Shown: positions 1 through 8,344, counted from the stretch's first letter. The stretch: 64,000 nucleotides of DNA from Mucilaginibacter inviolabilis (GCF_011089895.1 NZ_JAANAT010000002.1:558001-622000); one strand, 5' to 3'. The notes: generated by a model from the letters alone, not told the origin. Numbers and translations are program-made.

Positions 1-116
1 TTAATAAGCTAAGCGAGTGCTATACTGTAATCTACCAACCTTTCAGTTCGACTAAAAAAGTCGCCTACTCTTTAAACGAAATCATCCAACGAAACCAAAA
101 TAACGATGGCAAATAA
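1..116 (+). CDS. C-terminal end of an unidentified protein (partial)
   Basis: An open frame enters from the left edge (first full codon at position 3) and ends with TAA at 114-116. It overlaps the start of the next gene (ATG at 106) by 11 bases, which is typical of translationally coupled genes. Only about 37 residues are visible, so the family cannot be named. It could be a chance open frame; the overlap arrangement is the main support. Confidence 0.4.
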   Translation, partial: NKLSECYTVIYQPFSSTKKVAYSLNEIIQRNQNNDGK

Positions 117-777
117 AATAACGGAAATCCCTTTAACGGAAACATATCAGAGAAAAATATCACCTGTTGATTTTTGTGCAATTTATAGTTTGATGTTGAA
201 GCGAATAGCAAAAGGTTATAGCGCATCAGAAGTCTCATTTCTCATGGGTCGTGACGATGGCGCTGTAGGCAAGTTAGAACGGTTTTATTATAAAACACTT
301 ACGCTTGAATATCTACATATTTATACCAGCATACTCGACGATGATGCCCTAAATGGGATAATAGTCAGCGACAGGGATGAGTGGCACGATATAAATTACC
401 AAATCGTCAAGACCACGGAAAGAACTGTTATACGTCATGAGGTATTTGAAATTCTAAACGATAACAATCTCCGGCAACTATTCAATTTGTTTGAGCCCAA
501 TCCCGAATATGACAAGTTTAAATATTCTACCTCTTATGAAATGGGAATTGAGCAAGCAAGGGAAATTCTTAAATCTCTTTTAGAGGGCGTTTCTTTTCAA
601 ACACCTGAAAGCCCTTTAGATATTTACCGCCGTTGCCGGCGAATTTGCACTTACAATAGTTTTAGGCCCCGCTATGTGCAGGCCGCATTAAACGATATAA
701 CGCAAAGCAAAGATTACCCCAAATTAAAACGCATCAAAACGAAGAAACACGGCTATCTGTACGAAAAAGCGTTTTAG
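106..777 (+). CDS. Hypothetical ICE protein, possibly HTH-containing
   Basis: This is a 223-residue soluble protein with no signal peptide or membrane segment. Residues about 30-60 (KRIAKGYSASEVSFLMGRDD) resemble a helix-turn-helix, with a YSASEVSFLMGR stretch where a recognition region would sit. The C-terminal 35 residues are rich in Lys and Arg. It is the first complete gene of a same-strand series running to 3786 (gaps of 19, 10 and 1 bases), so it is probably co-transcribed with the NTase/HEPN protein. I do not recognise a named family. A DNA-binding accessory role is an inference from the HTH-like stretch and basic tail. Confidence 0.6.
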   Translation: MANKITEIPLTETYQRKISPVDFCAIYSLMLKRIAKGYSASEVSFLMGRDDGAVGKLERFYYKTLTLEYLHIYTSILDDDALNGIIVSDRDEWHDINYQIVKTTERTVIRHEVFEILNDNNLRQLFNLFEPNPEYDKFKYSTSYEMGIEQAREILKSLLEGVSFQTPESPLDIYRRCRRICTYNSFRPRYVQAALNDITQSKDYPKLKRIKTKKHGYLYEKAF

Positions 778-796
778 CCACCTTAATCATCATCAC

Positions 797-2650
797 ATGA
801 AAATAACAGAATTAAAAATAGTCGGGGACATGATAGCTGAAAAGATTTCAGTTGAAAAAATTTATTGCGTAAGTCACGCGGATAACAATACGCATCACCT
901 AATAATCATAATTCCTGCCAGTTGCGGGACTAAATTTACTGAATTGGAACCGTTTGTTAGAATGGCTACCAACGCAAGTAAAAACATCACTTACACATTT
1001 TACCAAACAGGTGAAATCAGGGCAGCCTTAAAAAAAGGCAATCTTCTATTCCATTTAGCTTGTACTGAGGATAATCTGCTTTACAACAAAAAGGACAGTC
1101 TCGATTTACCGCAAAGCAAAGCTGAAAATTTATTGGAATGGAAACGTGAGGCAAACGTACAGTTTGAGGACGGAGCGGCAAAGGCTATGGCTTTTTTGGA
1201 TGGTGCCAATTTTTATAGTGAGAAAAACGACACGGGCTTAACCGTGTTTATGCTCCACCAGTTTATAGAGTTGACATATAGGACACTGGAATTAGCTCTA
1301 CTTGCCAAGGAGAAAAAAACACATAGCATTACACTACATCAGGCTCTTGTTTCTCCATTACTCCCGCAGATTGGCTTATTATTCCCGGACAACACATCCG
1401 AAGAAAAAGAAATATTGAAAACGCTTAATAATGCTTATTCTGCAGTTAGATATGAGCAAAACCATCAAGTAAACGAAGCATTTATACCAACCTTGTTTCA
1501 CCGGGCTTATCTATTGCAAAAAAGAGCAGCAAGCATTATCAGCGACCTTAATGCCTTACTTGATGTAAAAATTAAAGACGCCGAAATCTTTGAAGAAAGT
1601 GCCCAGGATAACCAAGCAGCCTATACAGAAAAGTCAATTTCGCAAGAACTTCAATCAACACATTTACAAACCGCTCATCAGGCGATCTTTATAAATAACG
1701 GAACTGGAAATTATATCAATGCAGTAAATTGCAGCATTAAGAAAGTAAGGAGTTCCAGCGGTTGCGACAACGATTTGATAGCATCGTTGAAAGAAAATAC
1801 AACAACGCCGAGAAAACTTAAACCAGAATTGGAAAAGGTAGTAGCATTAATTCTTGAACATCTCAACCCCGATCAGATATATATCTTCGGCAGCCTAAAA
1901 GTTGAATCGAGTAATGTACATTTATTCAATGTAAAGGAACCGTTTGCTAATACCGATTTGCATTACGATCTGCTGGCAATAAGCCCCTTATTAAATCCTT
2001 ACGGCACCAATATTCAAAGTATCATAAATGGGGTTAATGGTGTAACAATCAATTTATTTGTTCATACAAAGGAAGATGCCCTAAAGAAACTGGAAAACCA
2101 AAATAGATTTTTTCATACGGTGTTCAAACACGGTGATTTAGTGTATTCAAGAGAACCTCTCTTTGACCAAGAAAGCATCACCTGGGTAACCAAAGATGAC
2201 AACCGTAGTCAGACCGTAGCGTATTCCGAAAGGAGAATTTTTCGGGCTACTGCTATTTTAAAGGCCGTAGAACTCATAAAAGACGATGTATTTGAAGTAA
2301 CAGTGGCTTTGTTGTCGCAAAGCTTAGAACAAGCCTGCTTAGGGCTAATCTACAATTTCTTAGGTTATTCACCCAACCTGCATAGCTTATCACATCTGCT
2401 AAGCATCTGTAAAATATTTTGGCCTGAAAATGAAGATTTCTTCCCTATACAAAAAGCCTATGATAAAAAATTACTGGCGATACTATCGCAAAGCCATTCA
2501 GCACTTCGCTACGGTTCCGGAAAATCGATTGACCCTGACGAATTAAACGAAATTTATTCGAGGGTTGAAACTTTTGTAATAAGGGCTGAAAAACTCTATT
2601 TAACTACTCTTTCGGAAGTTGAGATTGAAGACTACGAGGCGGTAAAATAA
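797..2650 (+). CDS. Tandem nucleotidyltransferase-like/HEPN protein
   Basis: This 617-residue protein appears to be a duplicated NTase-HEPN unit. Residues about 1-115 look like a degenerate NTase-like fold. A helical HEPN-like region at about 125-250 ends in RYEQNH (about 219-224), which fits the HEPN Rx4-6H ribonuclease motif. A second NTase-like domain follows, with IFGS at about 362-365 and a downstream TDLHYDLLAI at about 389-398 matching the GS...D-x-D pattern of minimal nucleotidyltransferases. The last 160 residues form a second HEPN-like region in which the corresponding SALRYGSG lacks the His. HEPN/MNT pairs are usually separate toxin and antitoxin genes, so four modules in one chain are unusual. 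Function (defence, RNA cleavage or nucleotidylation) is inferred from domain resemblance only. Confidence 0.7.
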   Translation: MKITELKIVGDMIAEKISVEKIYCVSHADNNTHHLIIIIPASCGTKFTELEPFVRMATNASKNITYTFYQTGEIRAALKKGNLLFHLACTEDNLLYNKKDSLDLPQSKAENLLEWKREANVQFEDGAAKAMAFLDGANFYSEKNDTGLTVFMLHQFIELTYRTLELALLAKEKKTHSITLHQALVSPLLPQIGLLFPDNTSEEKEILKTLNNAYSAVRYEQNHQVNEAFIPTLFHRAYLLQKRAASIISDLNALLDVKIKDAEIFEESAQDNQAAYTEKSISQELQSTHLQTAHQAIFINNGTGNYINAVNCSIKKVRSSSGCDNDLIASLKENTTTPRKLKPELEKVVALILEHLNPDQIYIFGSLKVESSNVHLFNVKEPFANTDLHYDLLAISPLLNPYGTNIQSIINGVNGVTINLFVHTKEDALKKLENQNRFFHTVFKHGDLVYSREPLFDQESITWVTKDDNRSQTVAYSERRIFRATAILKAVELIKDDVFEVTVALLSQSLEQACLGLIYNFLGYSPNLHSLSHLLSICKIFWPENEDFFPIQKAYDKKLLAILSQSHSALRYGSGKSIDPDELNEIYSRVETFVIRAEKLYLTTLSEVEIEDYEAVK

Positions 2651-2660
2651 TTTATGTAAC

Positions 2661-3404
2661 ATGACTGTTCAAAGAAACGATATCATAAACATTCCTTTGG
2701 AATTTAAATTGGCGTGCCTGGTTGAAGGCTTTAGCGAACAGGCGGTCTTACAAGCCTTTATAGATCACATATCATTCTATGCCGTATTAGGTAGTGGTTA
2801 TATTAAAGGATATAGGGAGGCAACCAGCGCGCTTAAAGAATTGAACTTTACCAATTCAAAAGGTCAGGCTTCAGAAGCTTTTGCAAATAATAGGGAGATC
2901 GCATCACAATGCACAATTGAAATTTTGAAGATCGGTATTCAAACAGGTAACGCTAAAGCAAAAAAAAACAGGAGCCGGAAATATATAAAAAAGCTTTTTG
3001 ATACAATGGAACGCACTTACAGCACAGACAAATTGTATTTGGCTGAAGAATCAGTGCTTGTCTTCAATGAGGATTTTCAGGTTTTATGTGAATTCTTCAA
3101 CCGTTATCCAAAAGAATACCTGGAATACTTCATGTCAAAAATTGACCTCGCAGACCATCTTGCACGAATTGGCTTAAATAAGTTAATTGTAAATGGTTCA
3201 ATGGCTTTTTTTGCAATGCTCATGGGCGGCTTTATTAAAGATAATATACGGAACCTTGCAAAACCTGCCACAGAATTGCAAATCGAATTTATTGATGAGC
3301 TACAGCAATTACACGCAAAAAATTTTATTGTGAGGAACGTTGAAAAGCGGCGAGTGATCTACCACAATTTCTTTTATAACTATTACAACAAAACCAATTT
3401 CTAA
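2661..3404 (+). CDS. Hypothetical protein with internally repeated helical module
   Basis: This is a 247-residue, probably all-helical soluble protein. Its N-terminal module (IPLEFKLACLVEGF...FIDHISF) resembles the N-terminus of the following 126-residue gene (LPEDFIMLCEIFAF...IIDQISF). A further related stretch occurs internally (NEDFQVLCEFFNRYPKEYL). The gene lies 10 bases after the NTase/HEPN gene and one base before the next, so it is almost certainly in the same operon. No known family is recognised. As a partner of the HEPN protein it could be a regulator or immunity component, but nothing in the sequence proves this. Confidence 0.6.
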   Translation: MTVQRNDIINIPLEFKLACLVEGFSEQAVLQAFIDHISFYAVLGSGYIKGYREATSALKELNFTNSKGQASEAFANNREIASQCTIEILKIGIQTGNAKAKKNRSRKYIKKLFDTMERTYSTDKLYLAEESVLVFNEDFQVLCEFFNRYPKEYLEYFMSKIDLADHLARIGLNKLIVNGSMAFFAMLMGGFIKDNIRNLAKPATELQIEFIDELQQLHAKNFIVRNVEKRRVIYHNFFYNYYNKTNF

Positions 3405-3405
3405 T

Positions 3406-3786
3406 ATGGAATCGACTTTAAAAATCACTTTGCCCGAAGATTTCATCATGTTATGTGAAATTTTTGCCTTTAAACCTCAAGTCATCATACAGCTAATCAT
3501 AGATCAAATTTCGTTCCCCCGCTTTTATGCTCACTCACATGATAAAGGTAAATGGGCTACGCTTATACTTCTGGACTATTTAGATAATGAGCATCATTGG
3601 AATAAAAAAGAACGAAAGTTGAATGAGCATTATCTTGAAAAGTTCTTCGATACTTTAGAAGCTGCCATAGAAAACACGCCGGTTGATATGGAAATGGCAG
3701 CGCGGGAGATAATTAAAGAGTGGCATAAAGCAATAGGCAAGGAAAGGGCGAAATATTTATTAGATAACCTGCCGAAGGATGGATAA
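3406..3786 (+). CDS. Hypothetical protein, paralogue of the preceding gene
   Basis: This 126-residue protein starts one base after the stop of the preceding gene. Its first 35 residues share the pattern LPxxFxxLCExFxFxPQxxxxxxIDxISF with modules of that protein, suggesting duplication and divergence. It is the last gene of the left-hand plus-strand series. The 310 bases that follow hold no gene. Family and function are unknown. Confidence 0.6.
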   Translation: MESTLKITLPEDFIMLCEIFAFKPQVIIQLIIDQISFPRFYAHSHDKGKWATLILLDYLDNEHHWNKKERKLNEHYLEKFFDTLEAAIENTPVDMEMAAREIIKEWHKAIGKERAKYLLDNLPKDG

Positions 3787-4096
3787 TCTCTGTCAATTTT
3801 AAGAATAGGCAAAATCAGAACTTGGTAACAAACTTGGAAAATTAGAGAACTAATTGATTTTTGATAGTTAAAAAAGGCATTTAGAGCGGAAAAATTTCTG
3901 TCATAAGAGGTGATTGAAATGGCTTTTATAGAAGCTTTCGGAAGCTTTTGCGCGGGTATAAAGAAGCCTTATATCCACCTTGTGAGTTCAAATAAGGCGA
4001 TATAAGGCATTATTTAAGAATGGAAATATAAGCGGCCGTTTTGTCATTCCAAGCGCTTAAATGGCCTGATTTTGCGCCGCAAATTTTTACTAAAAA
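3787..4096. other. Non-coding gap with a 10-bp inverted repeat
   Basis: No convincing gene lies between the left-hand operon and the small minus-strand gene at 4097. The only clear structure is a perfect inverted repeat: GCCTTATATC at 3966-3975 and GATATAAGGC at 3999-4008, with a 23-base spacer. It has no T-run, so it is more likely a protein-binding or structural site than a terminator. Confidence 0.5.
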
Positions 4097-4264
4097 TTAC
4101 ACATATTCCGAACCTGTGAAATATTCAGGCCAGTTATCCAATATAATTTGGCGGTTTGTTCCGTCTGCATACTGGCATAGTTGAAATAAAGTAATTGTAA
4201 ATTTATTAAGGTTCAACTTCTCCTCATCCATCCATCTATCATATAAACATTTTTCGTTTGCCAT
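4097..4264 (-). CDS. Small hypothetical ICE protein (55 aa)
   Basis: This 55-residue reading frame starts with ATG at 4264 (MANEKCLYDRWMDEEKLN) and ends with TAA at 4097. It lies 10 bases after the stop of the preceding minus-strand gene, and its composition (Trp, Tyr, balanced charge) looks like real coding sequence. It appears to be the last gene of the minus-strand series that begins near 7013. No function can be assigned. Confidence 0.55.
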   Translation of the reverse strand: MANEKCLYDRWMDEEKLNLNKFTITLFQLCQYADGTNRQIILDNWPEYFTGSEYV

Positions 4265-4274
4265 GGTTTTTAAA

Positions 4275-4655
4275 TTAAGCGTGAAACAATAAGGCTACCG
4301 CCAGTTTAAATTTTTCGTCCTTGCTATTATGCTGCGCATATTTTACTACCCGGTCATTTACAAAAATTACCGTATAGTCAAATGACCCGAATAACTGGTC
4401 TGAAAAAACCTTGCTGCTTTTAACCATAGTTGAACGGTACTTAGCTATGCGCTCCCGTACCTGTTGTGATAAGTTTAGCCACATATCAAAGGACATTAAA
4501 CCAAAATCCCATGTTTTGTGGTGTTCCTCCTGATTGCTTTGCAGTTCTGCGCATACTTCTGTGATGCGGTCTAATAGGTGGGGTATTTCATCGGGAAAAA
4601 GCTCGTGTAATAGTTTAGCTTTATCGGTATTGGTGAGACTTCTTAAATTTTTCAT
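4275..4655 (-). CDS. Conserved hypothetical ICE protein (126 aa)
   Basis: This is a 126-residue protein beginning MKNLRSLTNTDKAKLLHELFP. A helical N-terminal half contains HxLFPDEIPxLL. The C-terminal half (FDYTVIFVNDRVVKYAQHN) looks like alternating strands. It has no signal peptide or membrane segment. It lies 4 bases after the 101-residue gene, in an operon of small ICE genes with the DUF932 gene. Proteins of this type are frequent beside conjugation modules in Bacteroidetes (recalled, not checked). Function is unknown. Confidence 0.65.
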   Translation of the reverse strand: MKNLRSLTNTDKAKLLHELFPDEIPHLLDRITEVCAELQSNQEEHHKTWDFGLMSFDMWLNLSQQVRERIAKYRSTMVKSSKVFSDQLFGSFDYTVIFVNDRVVKYAQHNSKDEKFKLAVALLFHA

Positions 4656-4659
4656 TTTA

Positions 4660-4965
4660 TTATTTTTTAGGTAAGCGATTTAGTTCCTTTTCATAGTCAT
4701 CGGGTATCACGGGCGGGTGGTCGTTTAAACTGACTTTTACCGATACACCGTCTTTATCAAATGCGAAAGCGACATTTTTAGGCTTTACGTGGTTGATGGT
4801 CAATATTTCACATTTTCGCTTTTTCAGGATGGTATAAGCGTCGAATAATGCGGTGCTAAAACTGATACCTATTCCGGCGATATGATGATTCTTGTATAAC
4901 TTCCCGTTCTTCTTTCGGACGGTAAGGGCAAAATCGTATTCGTAACAGATCGTTAAATCTTCCAT
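4660..4965 (-). CDS. Conserved hypothetical ICE protein (101 aa)
   Basis: This 101-residue protein (MEDLTICYEYDFALTVRKKN) is predicted to be mostly strand-forming and soluble. It sits 4 bases upstream of the 126-residue gene and 43 bases after the DUF932 gene, so the three are likely co-transcribed. No catalytic motif is visible and no family is recognised. Operon position suggests a role in ICE maintenance rather than cargo (inference). Confidence 0.6.
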   Translation of the reverse strand: MEDLTICYEYDFALTVRKKNGKLYKNHHIAGIGISFSTALFDAYTILKKRKCEILTINHVKPKNVAFAFDKDGVSVKVSLNDHPPVIPDDYEKELNRLPKK

Positions 4966-5008
4966 TAGATTAAAGTTTAATAAGGCGGGACTGGCCCGCC
5001 CTATATGG

Positions 5009-6016
5009 TTAATTTAGTATGAGGACATCCGTGCCGTGTTTGGAGAAATCCGTACAGAGATCAAAGGCGGTTTGTCCCCTTTGTGAACCCGTTCCATACA
5101 TGATGCTTTTAAATTTGCTTTCTTCGTCCCTGAAATTGCGGACGTTTTGAAAATACCCCGTGATACTGTTATATGCCCCGAACAACGTGCCTTTGGTGGT
5201 GTGTTCCTGTTGGCTATTAGCGGTCATGGCATAATCAAAAACACTGCTTACCATATTGTTATAATGGCTTGATAGTTCGGCTTCCTTACCTGTTTTTAGC
5301 TTTTGGTAAGTTTCCTTATTCGGTATCATGGCTAACTGTATCAACCGTTTTACCTGCGGGTCGGTTATCCTAACCCTCGCCCATCGGTTAAATATCGCCT
5401 CCAGTTCAACAGTCAGTTGGTCGGATAAGCTTAACATTTGATGTGCGCTTTTTAGCTTTTCTTCTGCGCTTGCCGTATGCCTGATATGTACGGCATTGGT
5501 GCAGTTCCTTAAAGCAGCATTAAGCGTATTTGAACACCAAATGCGCACGGGGGTAAATGCAATGGTTATACAGCCTGTACCGTTGTGGGTTGAAGTCAAA
5601 AACAGGTAATTGTCAATTAAATCGTCCCTGCCAACCCTGATATGTGCGGGTAGCTTGGCGGTAATGAATATTGTCTCCCCGTAGCCCAACGCTCCGGCTG
5701 TCTCATATTTTATTAGATTTTTACCCCCTGCGATGCTGTCGAAAAAATCAAATGCCTGTGTATTCTGTATGACCGTATAATCACTGCCGATTTTATCGCC
5801 TAAAATCGCCTCGGTATCGGTACGGAATGTAAAGTAGCTGTTATCGGATATGATATTTATGCCACTTGGCAGGGGATGAATATTTGAACGCTTTACGACT
5901 TCAAAATCCAAACCCGCTTCCTGTATGGCTTCTGCGCTCGTTGCGTTATCGGATATAGTTTTGCCTATCATCTGCCACACTTTGGGCTTAACAAGGCTGT
6001 TGTTTATTGCTGTCAT
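5009..6016 (-). CDS. DUF932 domain protein (phage/plasmid-like)
   Basis: The 335 residues fit the DUF932 / TIGR03299 phage-plasmid-like family. The recognisable parts are the N-terminal block (LDFEVVKRS...), the central block FLTSTHNGTGCITIAFTPVRIWCSNTL (within about 135-165), and the C-terminal TTKGTLFGAYNSITGYFQ followed by an acidic-basic stretch. The protein is cytoplasmic. Members are common on plasmids, phages and ICEs, but their biochemical role is not established. It heads the cluster of small genes running to 4097 and is preceded by two very small frames (6041-6211 and 6220-6345). Confidence 0.8.
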   Translation of the reverse strand: MTAINNSLVKPKVWQMIGKTISDNATSAEAIQEAGLDFEVVKRSNIHPLPSGINIISDNSYFTFRTDTEAILGDKIGSDYTVIQNTQAFDFFDSIAGGKNLIKYETAGALGYGETIFITAKLPAHIRVGRDDLIDNYLFLTSTHNGTGCITIAFTPVRIWCSNTLNAALRNCTNAVHIRHTASAEEKLKSAHQMLSLSDQLTVELEAIFNRWARVRITDPQVKRLIQLAMIPNKETYQKLKTGKEAELSSHYNNMVSSVFDYAMTANSQQEHTTKGTLFGAYNSITGYFQNVRNFRDEESKFKSIMYGTGSQRGQTAFDLCTDFSKHGTDVLILN

Positions 6017-6040
6017 TTTGTTAAATTTTTGTAGTTGAGA

Positions 6041-6211
6041 TTACCTGCGTTTAGTCCGCAAGTCCATGATTTGACTATTAAGCACTTTTACATTTTTGCT
6101 ATCCATGACGGTGTAAATCGTATTGCGCTGTACTTCGCCTATAGCATCCTGTATATTTTTGTAATTGGTGTCAATCACTACTTTGATCAATAAATAAACT
6201 GTGTCTTTCAT
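6041..6211 (-). CDS. Small hypothetical protein (56 aa)
   Basis: The frame starts with ATG at 6211 and ends with TAA at 6041; the product begins MKDTVYLLIKVVIDTNYKNI and ends in a basic tail (DLRTKRR). It lies 24 bases upstream of the DUF932 gene on the same strand. The size, clean start and non-random composition support a real gene, but no family is recognised. Confidence 0.55.
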   Translation of the reverse strand: MKDTVYLLIKVVIDTNYKNIQDAIGEVQRNTIYTVMDSKNVKVLNSQIMDLRTKRR

Positions 6212-6219
6212 GGCAATTA

Positions 6220-6345
6220 TTAATTAAAGCCGTTTAAAAACTCGGTGTATTCCATTTGAAAAACTGCCGGATTTTCAAGGGCTAAGTTTTCAGCGTAACC
6301 CTCCCAAAAAATTTGGTTGGTCAATTCGATAAATAACTCGTACAT
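6220..6345 (-). CDS. Very small hypothetical protein (41 aa)
   Basis: This 41-codon frame (MYELFIELTNQIFWEGYAEN...) has ATG at 6345 and TAA at 6220-6222, eight bases before the next small gene. The amphipathic composition and tight spacing suggest a genuine micro-protein of the ICE, but it is short enough to be chance. Confidence 0.45.
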   Translation of the reverse strand: MYELFIELTNQIFWEGYAENLALENPAVFQMEYTEFLNGFN

Positions 6346-6379
6346 GGGTATATCCTGATTATGTGTTTATGGATTAATT

Positions 6380-6408
6380 ATGCCCCCTTGCAATGTTGCA
6401 GGGGGCAT
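6380..6408. terminator. GC-rich hairpin, probable terminator
   Basis: ATGCCCCCT at 6380-6388 pairs with AGGGGGCAT at 6400-6408. The flanks are AT-rich on both sides. It lies directly downstream of the minus-strand gene ending at 6417, so it probably ends or attenuates that transcript before the small genes. Confidence 0.6.
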
Positions 6409-6416
6409 TTATTTAA

Positions 6417-7013
6417 TTATTGGGGCAATACGATTGAGGCTTCAATCTCTGCCAGTTTATCAACGCACATGCTGTTTACCATTTGTGCTACAGCCCAAAT
6501 GATAGTCGGGTTCTTGGTTTCAAACTTGTTGCGTTTGTCGTCCTCGATGGTCAGCACACACCCGGTATAGTAATTGGTGTCGGTAGTGTCTGCCTCGTCC
6601 CGCAATTCCACTTCAAAACTTTCTAAGTTTTTAATCGTGTCCTGTAGCTTATTGCGTTGGTTGCTCTTGCGGTGCATTTCTTCAATCCACTTTAGCGTAC
6701 CCTCCAAATTAAGCACGGGTTTAATGGTTGCCTTTACCTCTGCTTTGGTCGGTTCGGCCTTTGGCTGCTCCTGTGGCTTTTCTTCTGCTTTCGGCTGTTC
6801 AGCTTTTGCGGTGTCGTACCCGTTAAGTGCTGGTTTAGCGGTTTCTTTGACAGGTTCGGTTTTAACCGGCTCGTCTTTTTTCGGCTCTTCCTTTTTAGCC
6901 GGTGCATTAAAAGAAGTGCTAACGGGCAGGTTATTAACTCTATCTGCTGTGCCGTTCTGTGCTTTGTTCTCAACTTTGTTGTTTTTTCCGCTTTCTATTA
7001 CTGTGGTTTTCAT
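6417..7013 (-). CDS. ICE protein with Pro/Lys/Glu-rich linker (198 aa)
   Basis: The start is taken as ATG at 7013 (MKTTVIESGKNN), because the longer frame to 7154 runs into the structured non-coding region. Residues about 30-105 are a low-complexity linker of EPKKDEPVK, AKPALNGYD and PKAEEKPQEQPKAEP type. The folded part follows (about 105-198: LEGTLKWIEEMHRKSNQRNKLQDTI...), ending ASIVLPQ. Such proteins are frequent near the DUF932 gene in Bacteroidetes ICEs (recalled). A tethering or DNA-associated role is speculative. Confidence 0.65.
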   Translation of the reverse strand: MKTTVIESGKNNKVENKAQNGTADRVNNLPVSTSFNAPAKKEEPKKDEPVKTEPVKETAKPALNGYDTAKAEQPKAEEKPQEQPKAEPTKAEVKATIKPVLNLEGTLKWIEEMHRKSNQRNKLQDTIKNLESFEVELRDEADTTDTNYYTGCVLTIEDDKRNKFETKNPTIIWAVAQMVNSMCVDKLAEIEASIVLPQ

Positions 7014-7221
7014 GATTTCTAATTTTAAAATTGTTTTAACTGTATGGATTAATTGCCCGAAAGGGCGTGTGCCGGGTGTCAGTCGTTGCGACCTGTCGCA
7101 ACGCTTCGGGCTGTGCGGTGGGCTTCTCCCTTTTGATGTTTTTTCTGCGTTCATGGTTTTTCCTCTTTAAGTCAGTCACCCTCGGCAGCAGCCTCCGGTG
7201 GCTTTTTATTGAGCAACTCAC

Positions 7222-7345
7222 CTGAACACGGCAGTCTGAAGGGCAAGACTTTTTGGAAAAAAAAACCTCGTGAGCGCAGCGAGCAGGGAAGATTTTTTTC
7301 CAAAAACCGCAGGCCCCGGTCTTGACATTCAGACCTGCCGTTCAG
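7222..7345. repeat. Large imperfect palindrome (about 28-bp outer arms, nested inner arms)
   Basis: The outer arms are 7222-7249 and 7319-7345 (CTGAACACGGCAGTCTGAAG continuing to CAAGAC, against its near-exact complement with two small indels and two mismatches). A second pair is TTTTTGGAAAAAA near 7250-7262 against TTTTTTCCAAAAA near 7293-7305. The centre contains CTCG-TGAGCGCAG-CGAG (7267-7283). The whole could fold into one cruciform of about 120 bases. No T-run follows, so it is not a simple terminator. A role as an origin or protein-binding site is inference. Confidence 0.75.
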
Positions 7346-7548
7346 AAATTTGCTTTGTAAAAAGCCAGTGGAGTAAAATGAATAAGCTTATAAGGAGTTG
7401 AAAATCACTTAAAAAAGGGCGGTAAATAAAATATGGGGCGGAACGCAACCCGTATTTCCATTGCAGAGAAGCGGCAGAGGAACGAAGCGGCTGCAACTGC
7501 TGATGTTAAATAAATTAGCATGTCCCACTTTTCGAACTTTTTGTGCAA

Positions 7549-7556
7549 TAAATTTG
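7549..7556 (+). promoter_or_regulatory. Possible Bacteroidetes -7 box upstream of the gene at 7595
   Basis: TAAATTTG matches the TAnnTTTG consensus of Bacteroidetes primary-sigma promoters and lies 38 bases before the ATG at 7595. A convincing -33 element is not obvious. Confidence 0.35.
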
Positions 7557-7594
7557 TGCGATAGCTTTTAATATTTTAAAATAAACTATTGGGT

Positions 7595-8344
7595 ATGTCT
7601 GAACTAAAAGATCATTTGTATTTCTTACTTGCCGATAACATTGATTATAATTCTGCCTTTGATGTTTTTATGGTTAAAGACAGTTTTGAAAATATAAGTT
7701 CATGGATGAACGAGACTGACAAGAGCATAGCCAGCGATGAAGATTTTTTTATTGACGTATTGGCGGGAACAGATATTCCATTTCTTATTTATGGTGCCTG
7801 CTTTAATTTGGCGATTATCGGTACTCAATATGCGCTACCTGCTTTACTTTTTAAAGAGGAAGCCGAAATTCCCCATACGCAAGCCGAAATCCGTAATGCT
7901 ATTGACCGTATTCAGGCACGGGCCGGAATAACTGCTGAACAAATGAGTGTGCTTAAAGACCCGCAATTTAAACGGGTCAGGTGGAACAAAAACGCCTTGA
8001 CTTTCTTATGCGTGTTCAGTGTGATAATCATATCGTTGGAAATGGATATGGAAGATAAATATACAGAGGCCCTGGGTGATTTTTTGATTAGTGAATTAGG
8101 GGTAGATATGGGTGGTTTTATTTCCATCAGTGATTTTAGGATGTGCCATGAGGAAACGGATGCCTATTTCAACGAGATGAGCCAATATGATAAACTATGG
8201 CGGTCGGAAATTGCAGTAACGGATATTTTAAGAGGGTCTGATATTGAGGAAAGTCAGGAAAGTAAGTTAAAAGAGTTTTATACCGAATTAATGAATGAGT
8301 ATTTAAATATTCAAGTGGTCAAAACTTTTGTTAATAATTTTTAG
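7595..8344 (+). CDS. Hypothetical protein (249 aa)
   Basis: The start is taken as ATG at 7595 (MSELKDHLYFLL); an in-frame TTG two codons upstream is less likely. The protein is soluble and mostly helical, with an acidic N-terminal region and a hydrophobic stretch near residues 60-90 that is too interrupted for a clear membrane segment. It converges on the GIY-YIG gene with only 6 bases between stops. It belongs to the accessory cassette between the palindrome and the tra operon. No family is recognised. Confidence 0.6.
   Translation: MSELKDHLYFLLADNIDYNSAFDVFMVKDSFENISSWMNETDKSIASDEDFFIDVLAGTDIPFLIYGACFNLAIIGTQYALPALLFKEEAEIPHTQAEIRNAIDRIQARAGITAEQMSVLKDPQFKRVRWNKNALTFLCVFSVIIISLEMDMEDKYTEALGDFLISELGVDMGGFISISDFRMCHEETDAYFNEMSQYDKLWRSEIAVTDILRGSDIEESQESKLKEFYTELMNEYLNIQVVKTFVNNF

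Larger units (their letters stand above)
7014..7594. other. Long non-coding region around a large palindrome
   Basis: No gene is supported here. Frames reading into 7036-7221 are rich in Arg and His and lie in a GC-rich, structured stretch. The main content is the imperfect palindrome at 7222-7345 and a possible promoter for the gene at 7595. Confidence 0.6.

Noticed and set aside
6574..7170. 198-codon plus-strand frame opposite the Pro/Lys/Glu-rich gene
   Set aside because: It is the mirror of the low-complexity coding region, rich in Ser, Phe and Cys, with no motif; the minus-strand frame has a better composition and start.
7036..7221. 61-codon minus-strand frame upstream of 7013
   Set aside because: Highly basic, without motif, and located in the structured GC-rich stretch next to the palindrome; more likely non-coding.
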